DNA from: CAZVIJ01 sp964626735
GTDB lineage: Bacteria; Patescibacteriota; Dojkabacteria; JAOAGR01
Assembly: GCA_964626735.1 (NCBI GenBank)
Contig: CAZVIJ010000034.1
Span: 1 to 19,041, forward strand
Direction of reading: 5' to 3'
DNA: 19,041 nt
Shown: positions 1 to 7,440 of the stretch, one piece after another
Position numbering within the stretch: the stretch's first letter is position 1
How the letters are laid out: every line of letters starts with the position of its first letter
Translations under genes and position numbers: made by a program
The notes under the pieces: model-generated
Told to the model about the DNA's origin: nothing
The model's database searches: none
Seen by the model: the letters and a program-made list of their open reading frames with translations, nothing else

Positions 1-852
1 GGCTACCATGTTTACGGAGTCTCTACCCGCTCTAAAGAGCAATCTAGTTTTTCTAACTTGGAGAAGCTCGGCATTAAAAAATCGGATATAGAACACATCT
101 CGTTTGACGATTTGGCAACGCTCCCCCTTGAGGGAGCCGAGGTGTATAACCTTTCCGCCCAATCGAGCGTAGCCGAGAGCTGGAAGAACCCGGAAACGAC
201 GTTCCAGGCGAATGTAAATATGTATATACGGTTGCTCGATATCCTGAAAGGGAAACAAGTAAAGATCCTTCAAATCGTTTCGGGCGAAATTTACGGTAAC
301 GTTGCGGGATATATCAATGAAGAAAGTCCTTTCAACCCGAACAATCCGTACGGCTTATCGCGCTTATCTGCGTATCTATACGGGAAGCTTGTCCGCGAGA
401 CGGAAAACCGGTGGATTTCAAACGCAATACTATTCAACCACGAATCTCCGCTGAGGGATAATCGTTTTGTCTTCAGGAAAATCGTCGACGGCGTACGCGC
501 GATAAAAGAAGGGGTTGCTGCTCATATCGAGCTAGGGAATATAGAGATTCAACGCGATTGGGGTTATGCTGAGGACTATGTCGGAATCATGCATACGCTG
601 ATGCTGCAAGACGAACCGATTGATGTGATCGTGGCAACCGGTAAGACTACAACCTTGAAAGAACTAATCTCGTACGTATTCGATTATTTCGGAGTCGAAC
701 ATTTCGAGAAGTATATTCGGGTTAATCCCGAGTTCATTCGCCCTACCGACATAAACAGCATCAAGGTCGATATTTCTCGGCTTACGAGCCTCGGCATCGA
801 GCCGATGAAGATAACTCGAGAGAATATCGGTAAGCTTATCGATTTGACCTAA
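1..852 (+). CDS. gmd: GDP-mannose 4,6-dehydratase-like SDR enzyme, 5' partial
   Basis: The frame is open from base 1, so the gene begins before the window; 283 residues are visible. The family converts GDP-mannose to GDP-4-keto-6-deoxymannose, a precursor of GDP-fucose, GDP-rhamnose or GDP-perosamine, in the cytoplasm. Seen: a GYHVYGVSTR start typical of the region after the first Rossmann strand, VSGEIYG (residues 93-99) matching the family TSExYG active-site block, NPYGLSR (115-121), the ILFNHESPLR block, and LGN-x-x-IQRDWGYAEDYV. The glycine-rich NAD(P)-binding loop lies outside the window. Odd: the catalytic YxxxK reads Y117-G-L-S-R121, with arginine for lysine (codon CGC at 361-363). The gene sits beside a polysaccharide exporter and converges on it with a 4-bp overlap. 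It could be another nucleotide-sugar dehydratase of the same clade; family membership is nearly certain, exact product less so. Confidence 0.85.
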   Translation, partial: GYHVYGVSTRSKEQSSFSNLEKLGIKKSDIEHISFDDLATLPLEGAEVYNLSAQSSVAESWKNPETTFQANVNMYIRLLDILKGKQVKILQIVSGEIYGNVAGYINEESPFNPNNPYGLSRLSAYLYGKLVRETENRWISNAILFNHESPLRDNRFVFRKIVDGVRAIKEGVAAHIELGNIEIQRDWGYAEDYVGIMHTLMLQDEPIDVIVATGKTTTLKELISYVFDYFGVEHFEKYIRVNPEFIRPTDINSIKVDISRLTSLGIEPMKITRENIGKLIDLT

Positions 853-2090
853 TCGTTAGCGGTTTGGTTAACCTTCCATTCGGCGTCCATATTGACGAGA
901 CCGTCTTTCGGGAGCGAAGAAACGATCGAGAATGTGTACTTTTTATCTTCCCAAATGTATTGGTTCGCGTACGTGTCGTCGGTTAACGCCAGGGTTACGA
1001 GAATATTTCCCCGAAGGATATTGAGCTTCGGTATGGTTACCGTTACTTCGTACTCGCCTTTACCCAACTCCTTTCTTTCGAACGATTTCGAGAGCAGCGT
1101 ATTGTTCCCGAAAAGATACTGTCCGTCATCTTTGTATAACGCTATGCCGAATACGGGGTTTGCGACGGTTTCGTGAATTTCATAGCGCGTCTTTATGGTA
1201 ATCGGGTCGCCGGAAATGAAAATGTTGTTCGGCGTCTTTTCTTTGTCTATGAACTGAACGTCGGTAATCTTGGCTATATTCGATCCCGTACTGGCAGTTA
1301 CCTGATCGTTCGCCTTGCGTTCCTTGTCCCGATCCATATAGATGTAGTTGTCTATTATTTTTGTCGGGGTATCGATCGCTTCAAGCTTATGTTCCTTGAT
1401 ATACACGGCTCGGTCGCAATACTGCTGGACTGCGCCTAAATCGTGGGTTACCAAGATGACGGTCTTTCCCAATTGCTTGAATTTCCTGAACTGGGCCATG
1501 CATTTCGCCTGGAAAGCCGCATCGCCTACTGCAAGTACCTCATCAAGGAGGTAAATCTCCGCATCAGCTTTGATGGCGATAGAAAACGCCAAGCGAACCT
1601 GCATGCCCGATGAAAACTTCTTGAGTGGCATGTCGAGGAACTCGCGGATTTCCGCGAAATCTACGATCTCATCGAAATACTCGTCGAGTTCCTTTACCGT
1701 CAAACCGAGTATCGTGCCGTTGAGGTAGATGTTTTCTCGGGCGGTGAGTTCACCGTTGAATCCGACCCCGAGCTCGAGGAACGGGATAAGGCGACCGTTA
1801 ATTTCGATTTTTCCCTTATCGGGAACGTAGACTCCTGCCAATAGCTTAAGGAGCGTGCTCTTTCCTGATCCGTTCCGCCCGATAATGCCTACGAATTCTC
1901 CTTTATAAGCATCAAACGAAATATTCTGGAGCGCATGGAACATATCGTATGTAGACGGTTTACCGGGGTGAAGGAAAAAGTCCTTTATGCTTCCCCGTTT
2001 GTCGTGGTATAGCTTGAAGCTTTTGCTGATATTTTTTACCGAAATGGCGACTTCGCGCGGATCGTGTTTTTTAGTTGTGTTCTTCTTCAT
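849..2090 (-). CDS. wzt: Wzt-like O-antigen/polysaccharide ABC transporter ATPase
   Basis: This 413-residue ATPase would power export of an undecaprenyl-linked glycan through the adjacent permease. Seen: Walker A GRNGSGKST at residues 71-79, ABC signature FSSGM near 159-163, Walker B IYLLDEV with catalytic Glu at about 179-185, and the switch His in VTHDLG near 216. The extension from about residue 270 to 395 (TGSNIAKITDVQF, FISGDPITI, GKGEYEVTVTIP) has the pattern of the Wzt C-terminal beta-sandwich that recognises the glycan end. The start at 2090 (MKKNTT) is chosen because it lies 2 nt after the permease stop, with a purine-rich AGAAGA 9 nt upstream; the same frame opens at 2177, but that would overlap the permease by 85 bp with a low-complexity Arg-rich leader. 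Two-gene operon with wzm. The gene ends convergently with the gmd-like gene; their stop codons overlap. Confidence 0.9.
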   Translation of the reverse strand: MKKNTTKKHDPREVAISVKNISKSFKLYHDKRGSIKDFFLHPGKPSTYDMFHALQNISFDAYKGEFVGIIGRNGSGKSTLLKLLAGVYVPDKGKIEINGRLIPFLELGVGFNGELTARENIYLNGTILGLTVKELDEYFDEIVDFAEIREFLDMPLKKFSSGMQVRLAFSIAIKADAEIYLLDEVLAVGDAAFQAKCMAQFRKFKQLGKTVILVTHDLGAVQQYCDRAVYIKEHKLEAIDTPTKIIDNYIYMDRDKERKANDQVTASTGSNIAKITDVQFIDKEKTPNNIFISGDPITIKTRYEIHETVANPVFGIALYKDDGQYLFGNNTLLSKSFERKELGKGEYEVTVTIPKLNILRGNILVTLALTDDTYANQYIWEDKKYTFSIVSSLPKDGLVNMDAEWKVNQTAND

Positions 2091-2092
2091 GC

Positions 2093-2890
2093 TTAGAAAT
2101 CTTCTGCTACGCGAGGGACACTCCTCTTGAAATAAGCATACCCGAGCAGTAGTCCGATAATGCCGACGAGCAGCCAAATCCCGACAAGCTCCGGGTTTTT
2201 AATGTCTTGGTACACGACCGCATCTCTCGCAGCGGTGATGAATACGGAAAGCGGGTTGAGTTGGGTAACAACCGTTTTCAACGCGCCGTCATGCAACACT
2301 TTCGAAGCGTCGTAAACGATCGGAGTCATCCAAAAGAGCATCTGCAGGAATAGTTCCCAAATATGCAGGAGGTCCCTGAACTTGACGTAGAGGATGCTGG
2401 TGAACAGCGAGAATGTGAAAATGAGCATGTAAAGGCCGAGTATCGAAACGATAAACCAACCGAGATGGATTGGCAGGATTGTCTTTTCATGGCCTTTGAA
2501 GAACGTCAGCAACAAGAAGAAAACGAGTAAGTTGATAAGCAGATTGATGACCGGTATGAGCGTTGCGGAGATAACCACGATATACCGGGGAAAATTCACT
2601 TTCAGTATCAGGCCGCTTTTGTTTTGGATGGCGCCGAGGCCGGACATCGTGCCTTCATTCCAGAAAGAGCTGAAGATAGTGCCTAAGAGCAGGTAAAAAG
2701 GATAATGGCCGATCGATTGGTTGACGAATACCCGAGAGGTTATGGTGAAAAGGATTGCGAAAATGGCCAGCGGCTTGATAAGTACCCAAAGGAAACCGAG
2801 GATCGAATTGTTGTACTTGAGCTTGAAATCGGTCTTGAAGAATTGGGAGATCAGATCCCAGGTATTTCTGTTTTGGAAACTGCGCAACAT
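2093..2890 (-). CDS. wzm: Wzm-like polysaccharide ABC-2 permease
   Basis: The 265-residue integral membrane protein is the channel half of an O-antigen-type ABC exporter. Seen: an N-terminal amphipathic start (MLRSFQNRNTWDLISQFF), then about six hydrophobic segments, with the family blocks FKLKYNNSILGFLWVLIKPL, LLGTIFSSFWNEG, LKVNFPRYIVVISA and WMTPIVYD. These match ABC-2 type permeases (TagG/RfbA/Wzm). Its length is normal for the family. It is followed after 2 nt by the Wzt-like ATPase, so the two are surely co-expressed. A -10 box (TATAAT) lies 12 nt before the ATG and no Shine-Dalgarno sequence is visible, so the leader should be very short. It is divergent from the glycosyltransferase fusion gene. 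The cargo is inferred from neighbours (gmd-like, galE, glycosyltransferase) and not shown directly. Confidence 0.9.
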   Translation of the reverse strand: MLRSFQNRNTWDLISQFFKTDFKLKYNNSILGFLWVLIKPLAIFAILFTITSRVFVNQSIGHYPFYLLLGTIFSSFWNEGTMSGLGAIQNKSGLILKVNFPRYIVVISATLIPVINLLINLLVFFLLLTFFKGHEKTILPIHLGWFIVSILGLYMLIFTFSLFTSILYVKFRDLLHIWELFLQMLFWMTPIVYDASKVLHDGALKTVVTQLNPLSVFITAARDAVVYQDIKNPELVGIWLLVGIIGLLLGYAYFKRSVPRVAEDF

Positions 2891-2902
2891 TATAATCTAT
2901 AA

Positions 2903-2908
2903 ATTATA
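2903..2908 (-). promoter_or_regulatory. -10 box of the wzm-wzt operon
   Basis: A perfect TATAAT on the minus strand stands 12 nt before the wzm start codon. No good -35 box is visible at 16-18 nt. The implied leader is about 5 nt. Confidence 0.5.
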
Positions 2909-3006
2909 CAACTATTTCATACTTATGCCTCGTTCTCAAGCTGCCAGTTTTTAACTATACTGGTTTACAAAAAATTCATAGGTGATATGTATCATTGACC
3001 ACTGCC

Positions 3007-4998
3007 ATGAAGCGTTTCATCACTATCTGCGATAAAAAATTCATCCTGTTTTGTTCGAGGCTCAGGAACTCTCTCCTTTCAACCAACCCCGATGCGCATT
3101 TAACGATATACTGCGATGATGTAGAGTATTTCGAGAGTAACCTGTCTGATCCCCGCGTTACCATCCTGCTTCTTCCCTCAATCAAGAAGCTCGGAGTGAA
3201 GCGCGCTAAGTTCGATGCGTACGAACACGCGTCCCAAGGCGGCGGCTTTGTGTATCTCGATTCCGACACGATTATCCTCGACGATCTTTCCGAACTCTTC
3301 GAGGGGAACGTGTTGAGGGGCTGTCCTGACGATCTGCGGGGTTGTCCGTATATTGTCAGCAAAACGTTCGTTTGGGAGAACGAGCCTACGCTGAAGAACA
3401 GTATCTATATTAATTCTGGAGTGTTTTATGCTCCCCCATCAACTCGATCTTTCTTCAAGAAGCTCAAGAAATATGCGAATAACTATACGTTATGGAACAA
3501 GTACATTATCCCGGGCAAGCTCTACGATAATCATTTCCTCTGCGCGTATATTAACAAATTGAAGCTTCCGGTAGATCTAATCGATAACGAGGTATACAAC
3601 TGGCAAGGACTTTATAAATTCGAAGAAACATTGCCGAAGCGGGTCAATAACGAACTTATCAATAAATACAACGGCAAGAAACTGAAGATTGTCCATTTCG
3701 CGGGAATACAGGACATCGATAGCTATTTGGTCGCGATGCCGATAGACGTCTCGAGTTTCATCCTCAACACGGCGAAAGTCCACGAGTCGAAATTGGACGA
3801 AAGGCCAACCATCAAATTCATCGCAAATCTCAGCTATAAATTTTCCGGGCCGATACGAGATGAGTTCGTAATCAAAATTGCGACCTCTTTAGTCGACGAG
3901 ATATTCGAGATCTCCAAAACCGAATTCAACAAGGACTATACGCAAACCGATTATTACTTGAAAAATACGGAACGCATGCAATCGCTCCTTTTCTCCAAGC
4001 CGCACAGCTTTGCTACGTGGAACGGATTGAAATGCGGCGGCTCCTATCTCGAAGGAAATGAATACAACTATATCCGAAAGGTAATACTGAATCTCGGTAT
4101 CAAATCGGTTGTCGAAACGGGCGCAGGCGAGTCGTCAATCCTATTTCGCCGGCTTGGTGTAGAAGTATTTGCGGTAGAAAGCCAAGAAGGGCCGTGGCTT
4201 GATCGCGCGCTGGAAGCGGGGGCAAATGCGGGACATATACCGTTCGACACAAACAATATGCTTTTTGACGAAGAGAAACTCAGTCGGTTTCTAAAGCCGT
4301 TAAAGGGTAAGGTAGATCTCATTTTTATCGATTCTCCTATCGGTACAAACAGCAGGAGCAAGGTGCTCACCCAAATCTTGGGATACTGCAAACCTAAATA
4401 TGTCCTCTTCCATGATATCAAGCGGGACGCCGTAAATGTGTTTACGTACCAGAAACGTTTGCATATGTGGTTGATGGATTTATACGATACGCCGCGCGGT
4501 ATGCTGCTGTACAAGTTCAAAAAAGGGATGCTCTCGAAAGTTCTCGATACGGTTACAAACAAGAAGCCCGATTTTGCGTTCGGGGAAACCGAATCCCGGG
4601 ATACGATCGTTTCCCAACCTTCGCATTCCATTCTCGCAAATACGCAATCTGTCGTTGGCCAGCAAAATAAAATTTGCAGAGTCCCTATCACCCTCGTTAA
4701 TCATTCGCCTCATCCCTACTCTTCACGGTATGAAAAACCAGTGGTCGTCTCGTACCACATNNNNNNNNNNACAATGCTGCCGTGCGACCTGGAGCAGGAC
4801 GATGAGCTTACCTTCGAGATCTCAGTTGAAATGCCGAACCAGCCCGGAGAATATCAAGTAGAAGTAGACGTTCTCCAGGAGGGAGTTTCCTGGTTTAGCG
4901 GCGCAAATCCGAATGCATCAACGATAAGAATTCCCGTTGTCGTGAAACATGTGTTTACGATTGTCTCCGGTCTATCGGTTGTTGCAAGCATTCTGTAG
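3007..4998 (+). CDS. Three-domain glycosyltransferase / methyltransferase-like / beta-sandwich protein (contains gap)
   Basis: About 663 residues including four unknown ones at the N gap. Domain 1 (1 to ~245) is a GT-A glycosyltransferase resembling GT8-type enzymes: FITICDKKF, metal-binding DxD in YLDSDTIIL (D85, D87), YINSGVF (134-140), DNHF (174-177) and VHFAG (229-233). Domain 2 (~335-500) is a Rossmann fold like class I SAM methyltransferases: VVETGAGESS (368-377), an acidic strand end AVESQ, and DLIFIDSP (437-444). Domain 3 (~555-650) is a beta-sandwich with VPITLVNHS, VVVSYH, LPCDL, PGEYQVEVD and GVSWF, a pattern I know from modules attached to glycan-modifying methyltransferases. The ATG at 3007 is preferred over the TTG at 2995; a TATCAT -10-like box lies 11 nt upstream. 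The frame is the same on both sides of the gap, but the gap size is not reliable. Substrate unknown; the neighbours suggest the exported glycan. Confidence 0.75.
   Translation: MKRFITICDKKFILFCSRLRNSLLSTNPDAHLTIYCDDVEYFESNLSDPRVTILLLPSIKKLGVKRAKFDAYEHASQGGGFVYLDSDTIILDDLSELFEGNVLRGCPDDLRGCPYIVSKTFVWENEPTLKNSIYINSGVFYAPPSTRSFFKKLKKYANNYTLWNKYIIPGKLYDNHFLCAYINKLKLPVDLIDNEVYNWQGLYKFEETLPKRVNNELINKYNGKKLKIVHFAGIQDIDSYLVAMPIDVSSFILNTAKVHESKLDERPTIKFIANLSYKFSGPIRDEFVIKIATSLVDEIFEISKTEFNKDYTQTDYYLKNTERMQSLLFSKPHSFATWNGLKCGGSYLEGNEYNYIRKVILNLGIKSVVETGAGESSILFRRLGVEVFAVESQEGPWLDRALEAGANAGHIPFDTNNMLFDEEKLSRFLKPLKGKVDLIFIDSPIGTNSRSKVLTQILGYCKPKYVLFHDIKRDAVNVFTYQKRLHMWLMDLYDTPRGMLLYKFKKGMLSKVLDTVTNKKPDFAFGETESRDTIVSQPSHSILANTQSVVGQQNKICRVPITLVNHSPHPYSSRYEKPVVVSYHXXXXTMLPCDLEQDDELTFEISVEMPNQPGEYQVEVDVLQEGVSWFSGANPNASTIRIPVVVKHVFTIVSGLSVVASIL
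4761..4770. other. Assembly gap (10 N) inside the glycosyltransferase fusion gene
   Basis: Ten undetermined bases between VVVSYH and TMLPCDL. The frame is preserved if the length is taken literally. Related beta-sandwich modules usually have roughly a dozen more residues between these two motifs, so the true gap may be longer than 10 bases. Confidence 0.95.
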
Positions 4999-5002
4999 TG
5001 AT

Positions 5003-6007
5003 TCAGTAGTCGTAGGTTGCTTTACACGTTTCCCATGCCCATGCGCTCTTTATGATTTCATCGAGTGATCTTGTCGGCTTCCACCCTAATATTGTATTGG
5101 CTTTTGTGCTATCGGCTATTAGGACCGCAGGATCGCCTGGCCGCCTTTCGGCCTCCTGTATTTGGAAGTCTGTTCCAGATACTTTCTTTACCTCATCGAT
5201 AATTTGCCTCACGGAAAACCCGGTAGCGGAACCGAGATTGAAGATGTTCGAGGTTTTCTCCCGGGACAAGTACTCAAGGGCTTTGATATGGGCGTCGGCA
5301 AGGTCGAGAACATGGATATAATCCCTTATGCAGGTTCCGTCTGGAGTGTCGTAATCGGTACCGAATATCGAAACGCTTGGCCGCTTTCCCAGTGCAGCGT
5401 CCATTATGATGGGGATGAGGTGGGTTTCTTGGGTATGATCTTCACCAATCAAACCATCCGGCTCACAGCCGCAGGCATTGAAGTACCGTAGCGCAACGAA
5501 TCTAAGATCGGATGATTGCGATACATCGCGCATGATGCGCTCGAACATGAGTTTGCTGCTTCCGTAGGGGTTAATGGGCGATTCAACGGTATCTTCAGAA
5601 ATCGGCACGGTATCCGGTTGCCCGAACACGGCCGCTGTCGAAGAAAACACTACGTAGTTTACATGGCATTCGGTTAGCGTCTTGAGGATATTCATGCCGC
5701 CGACGAGGTTATTATGGTAATACTTTAAGGGTGCGTTCATCGACTCGCCGACGAGCGAGTATGCTGCAAAGTGTATTACACCAACCGGCTTGAAATCATC
5801 GACCGACTTACGGAATATTTCCTGGTCGAGCAGGGATCCTTGGTAAAATGGAATTTTCTTCGCGACCTTTCTTTCGATGCGATCAAGCGATTCTTTGTGT
5901 CCGAGTTCGAGACTATCAAAAACTGCAACGTCATGTCCTCTTTGTAATAGTTCGAGTACGGTATGGGAACCGATATAGCCCGCACCGCCGGTAACAAGTA
6001 TTCTCAT
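5003..6007 (-). CDS. galE: UDP-glucose 4-epimerase
   Basis: This 334-residue enzyme interconverts UDP-glucose and UDP-galactose (or the N-acetyl forms) with bound NAD in the cytoplasm, feeding glycan synthesis. Seen: the NAD-binding loop TGGAGYIGSH (6-15), HFAAYSLVGES (79-89), active-site FSSTAAVFG (121-129), the catalytic YGSSK (Y148, K152), LRYFNACG, the substrate-loop GTDYDTPDGTCIRDYIHV and the closing RRPGDPAVL. Length and blocks are typical of complete GalE. Start: the ATG at 6007 has a clear sigma-70 promoter ending 6 nt before it, so transcription should begin at or next to the ATG; no ribosome-binding site is present. The 3' end is 4 bp from the convergent glycosyltransferase gene. 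Confidence in family is very high; UDP-Glc versus UDP-GlcNAc preference cannot be read. Confidence 0.93.
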   Translation of the reverse strand: MRILVTGGAGYIGSHTVLELLQRGHDVAVFDSLELGHKESLDRIERKVAKKIPFYQGSLLDQEIFRKSVDDFKPVGVIHFAAYSLVGESMNAPLKYYHNNLVGGMNILKTLTECHVNYVVFSSTAAVFGQPDTVPISEDTVESPINPYGSSKLMFERIMRDVSQSSDLRFVALRYFNACGCEPDGLIGEDHTQETHLIPIIMDAALGKRPSVSIFGTDYDTPDGTCIRDYIHVLDLADAHIKALEYLSREKTSNIFNLGSATGFSVRQIIDEVKKVSGTDFQIQEAERRPGDPAVLIADSTKANTILGWKPTRSLDEIIKSAWAWETCKATYDY

Positions 6008-6013
6008 GTACGT

Positions 6014-6042
6014 ATACTAGGCAGTTAGACTCGTGCAGTCAA
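6014..6042 (-). promoter_or_regulatory. Sigma-70 promoter of galE, leaderless
   Basis: On the minus strand TTGACT (6037-6042) and TAGTAT (6014-6019) are separated by exactly 17 nt. The -10 box ends 6 nt before the ATG, placing the predicted transcription start on the A of the start codon. The best-formed promoter in the window. Confidence 0.75.
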
Positions 6043-6043
6043 C

Positions 6044-6067
6044 AAAAAAGGAGCCTCGAACGGCTCC
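6044..6067 (-). terminator. Rho-independent terminator of the dsbA-like gene
   Basis: On the minus strand GGAGCC, a 6-nt loop and GGCTCC form a perfect 6-bp GC-rich stem followed directly by TTTTTT. It starts 17 nt after the stop codon of the DsbA-like gene and lies just upstream of the galE -35 box. Confidence 0.9.
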
Positions 6068-6084
6068 CCGTTTTCCACGAAAAA

Positions 6085-6819
6085 CTATTGTTTTGTCGGC
6101 TCGGCGGTAACTGCTGGCGTGCCCGTCGGTGTTGAAGTAGGAACGACCGTCGGGGTAACGGTGGTCGTATTCGCTCCCGCAGCCTCGAGCGCCTTATCGA
6201 TTTCTTTGGAAAGAGTTTCGAGCGTCGCGTTTTCAATTTTCTTGCCGTTTATTTCGATCGTCGGTGTTGAGTTGTAGCCTTTCGAAGATGCTTCGTTCGA
6301 TTGGTCCTTTACAACTTTTCTCCAGTAATTGCTGGTCAGCTCTTTCTTGAATTTCTCCGTATCGAGATTCAGCTCCTTGGCATACGACACGAACTTATCG
6401 GTGTCCCAATTTTCTGCATCGGCAGTCTGCCTTGAGTAAAGAATATCGTGATATTCCCAGAATTTTCCCTGTGCATTCGCCGCTTCGCTTGCCTCTGCTG
6501 CTTTTTGCGCGTTTCGGTGCAGCGACGTCAACGGCATATGCCTGAAAACTAGCTTGACTTTATCCTTATACTTTTCCTCCAACGATTTCTCGGTCGTTTG
6601 GTAGAAGTTTCCGCATGCGGGGCATTGGAAGTCGCCGTATTCGGTCATGACGACGTTGGAATTTGGGTTCCATCGAACATGATCGGTGGTACTCTGTGCA
6701 TATTCGTCGTTATTGGTAGGGATAGCCTTGACGAGGTAAACTAACCCCGCGATCCCGAGTGCGGTTATCGCGATCGCGATAAAGGCCGGGTGCTTTAGGA
6801 ACTTAAGTACATCTTTCAT
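6085..6819 (-). CDS. Membrane-anchored DsbA-family thiol oxidoreductase with Thr/Pro-rich tail
   Basis: The 244-residue protein has a single N-terminal membrane segment (about 12-30), then a thioredoxin-fold domain with active site C66-P-A-C69 in GDFQCPACGNFY, a helical insertion, and a cis-proline loop at GYNSTPTIEING. This is the DsbA/Thioredoxin_4 type that oxidises or isomerises disulfides outside the membrane. The last 26 or so residues (TTTVTPTVVPTSTPTGTP...) form a Thr/Pro/Val-rich, probably disordered tail that could be a wall spacer or glycosylation site. The ATG at 6819 has TAAAAT 6 nt upstream and no Shine-Dalgarno. It lies 65 bp downstream of the peroxiredoxin gene on the same strand and ends in a strong terminator. 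Fold assignment is firm; the direction of the redox reaction is inferred. Confidence 0.88.
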   Translation of the reverse strand: MKDVLKFLKHPAFIAIAITALGIAGLVYLVKAIPTNNDEYAQSTTDHVRWNPNSNVVMTEYGDFQCPACGNFYQTTEKSLEEKYKDKVKLVFRHMPLTSLHRNAQKAAEASEAANAQGKFWEYHDILYSRQTADAENWDTDKFVSYAKELNLDTEKFKKELTSNYWRKVVKDQSNEASSKGYNSTPTIEINGKKIENATLETLSKEIDKALEAAGANTTTVTPTVVPTSTPTGTPAVTAEPTKQ

Positions 6820-6825
6820 TACGGT

Positions 6826-6831
6826 ATTTTA
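6826..6831 (-). promoter_or_regulatory. -10 box of the dsbA-like gene
   Basis: TAAAAT on the minus strand, 6 nt before the start codon, implying a leaderless transcript. No convincing -35 box. Confidence 0.5.
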
Positions 6832-6851
6832 CATTATGTAGCCTCAATAAT

Positions 6852-6866
6852 ACTACTGCCTGTAGT
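6852..6866. repeat. Small inverted repeat between bcp and the dsbA-like gene
   Basis: ACTAC and GTAGT with a 5-nt loop. It lies just after the bcp stop codon on the minus strand and upstream of the next -10 box. It may be a weak terminator or an operator; there is no T run. Confidence 0.3.
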
Positions 6867-6884
6867 TTAATGGCCAGGTATGAA

Positions 6885-7352
6885 TTAGGCATGAACGGAT
6901 TGAAGGAATTCGATCAGCGCGCCGGCATGCGTGACGGGGTTTACATCCTCAAAGACCTTGATAATCTTCATATTTTGTATCACGTATGTGGTACGGGCTA
7001 TGCTTTTGTATGGCTTTCCGAACATGCTCTTGTCCTTCAGCACATCGTACTGCGCGCAGATCAGCAATTCGGTATCCACCAAGAGCGGAAAATCCAGATG
7101 GTATTTCTCCTTGAACTTCTTGTGTGAACCTTTGGTTCCTTTGCCTACTCCCAAAATTATTGCGCCGTATTTTCCTAGCTCATCGGAACGATCCCGTAAG
7201 CCGCATGCTTCAAGCGTACACCCGGGAGTATCGTCTTTGGGGTAGAAATACAAGATGATGAATTTCGCCGCAATTTCGGATAAACGCATTGATTCACCGT
7301 TGTCTGCTATTGCACTGAAGTCAGGTGCATTTTGGCCTTCGTGTAAACTCAT
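6885..7352 (-). CDS. bcp: Peroxiredoxin, Bcp/PrxQ type
   Basis: The 155-residue cytoplasmic thiol peroxidase reduces hydrogen peroxide and organic peroxides at the expense of a thioredoxin. Seen: GQNAPDFSAIADNG at the N terminus, the hallmark FYPKDDTPGCTLEACGLRD with peroxidatic C45 and resolving C50 (the atypical 2-Cys spacing of PrxQ), LGVGKGTKGSHKKFKEKY and FPLLVD. The usual serine of the LGVS block is glycine here. The length is standard. The ATG at 7352 has TAGTAT 6 nt upstream and no Shine-Dalgarno. It is divergent from the unknown gene at 7441 and upstream of the DsbA-like gene, suggesting an envelope/oxidative-stress pair. Very confident. Confidence 0.93.
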   Translation of the reverse strand: MSLHEGQNAPDFSAIADNGESMRLSEIAAKFIILYFYPKDDTPGCTLEACGLRDRSDELGKYGAIILGVGKGTKGSHKKFKEKYHLDFPLLVDTELLICAQYDVLKDKSMFGKPYKSIARTTYVIQNMKIIKVFEDVNPVTHAGALIEFLQSVHA

Positions 7353-7358
7353 TGCCCG

Positions 7359-7364
7359 ATACTA
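7359..7364 (-). promoter_or_regulatory. -10 box of bcp
   Basis: TAGTAT on the minus strand exactly 6 nt before the ATG, the same hexamer and spacing as galE. Leaderless by position. Confidence 0.55.
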
Positions 7365-7425
7365 CAAAATACGTTCCCGATTGGATAGTATCGCTCATCA
7401 GCGTTGAGCTGAATTCTAGATAAGA

Positions 7426-7434
7426 TGGTATAGT
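7426..7434 (+). promoter_or_regulatory. Extended -10 promoter of the gene at 7441
   Basis: TGG-TATAGT ends 6 nt before the ATG, so transcription should start at the start codon. A weak TTGAGC lies 19 nt upstream of the hexamer. Confidence 0.55.
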
Positions 7435-7440
7435 ATATAG

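Noticed and set aside
58..60. TTG as start of the gmd-like gene
   Set aside because: The frame is open to base 1 and the upstream residues fit the family, so the gene is truncated by the window edge.
2091..2177. Upstream start for the Wzt-like ATPase
   Set aside because: It would overlap wzm by 85 bp with an Arg-rich leader unlike the family; the ATG at 2090 is 2 nt after the wzm stop.
4068..4691. 207-codon open frame opposite the glycosyltransferase fusion
   Set aside because: A shadow of the coding strand; composition and lack of motifs argue against a gene.
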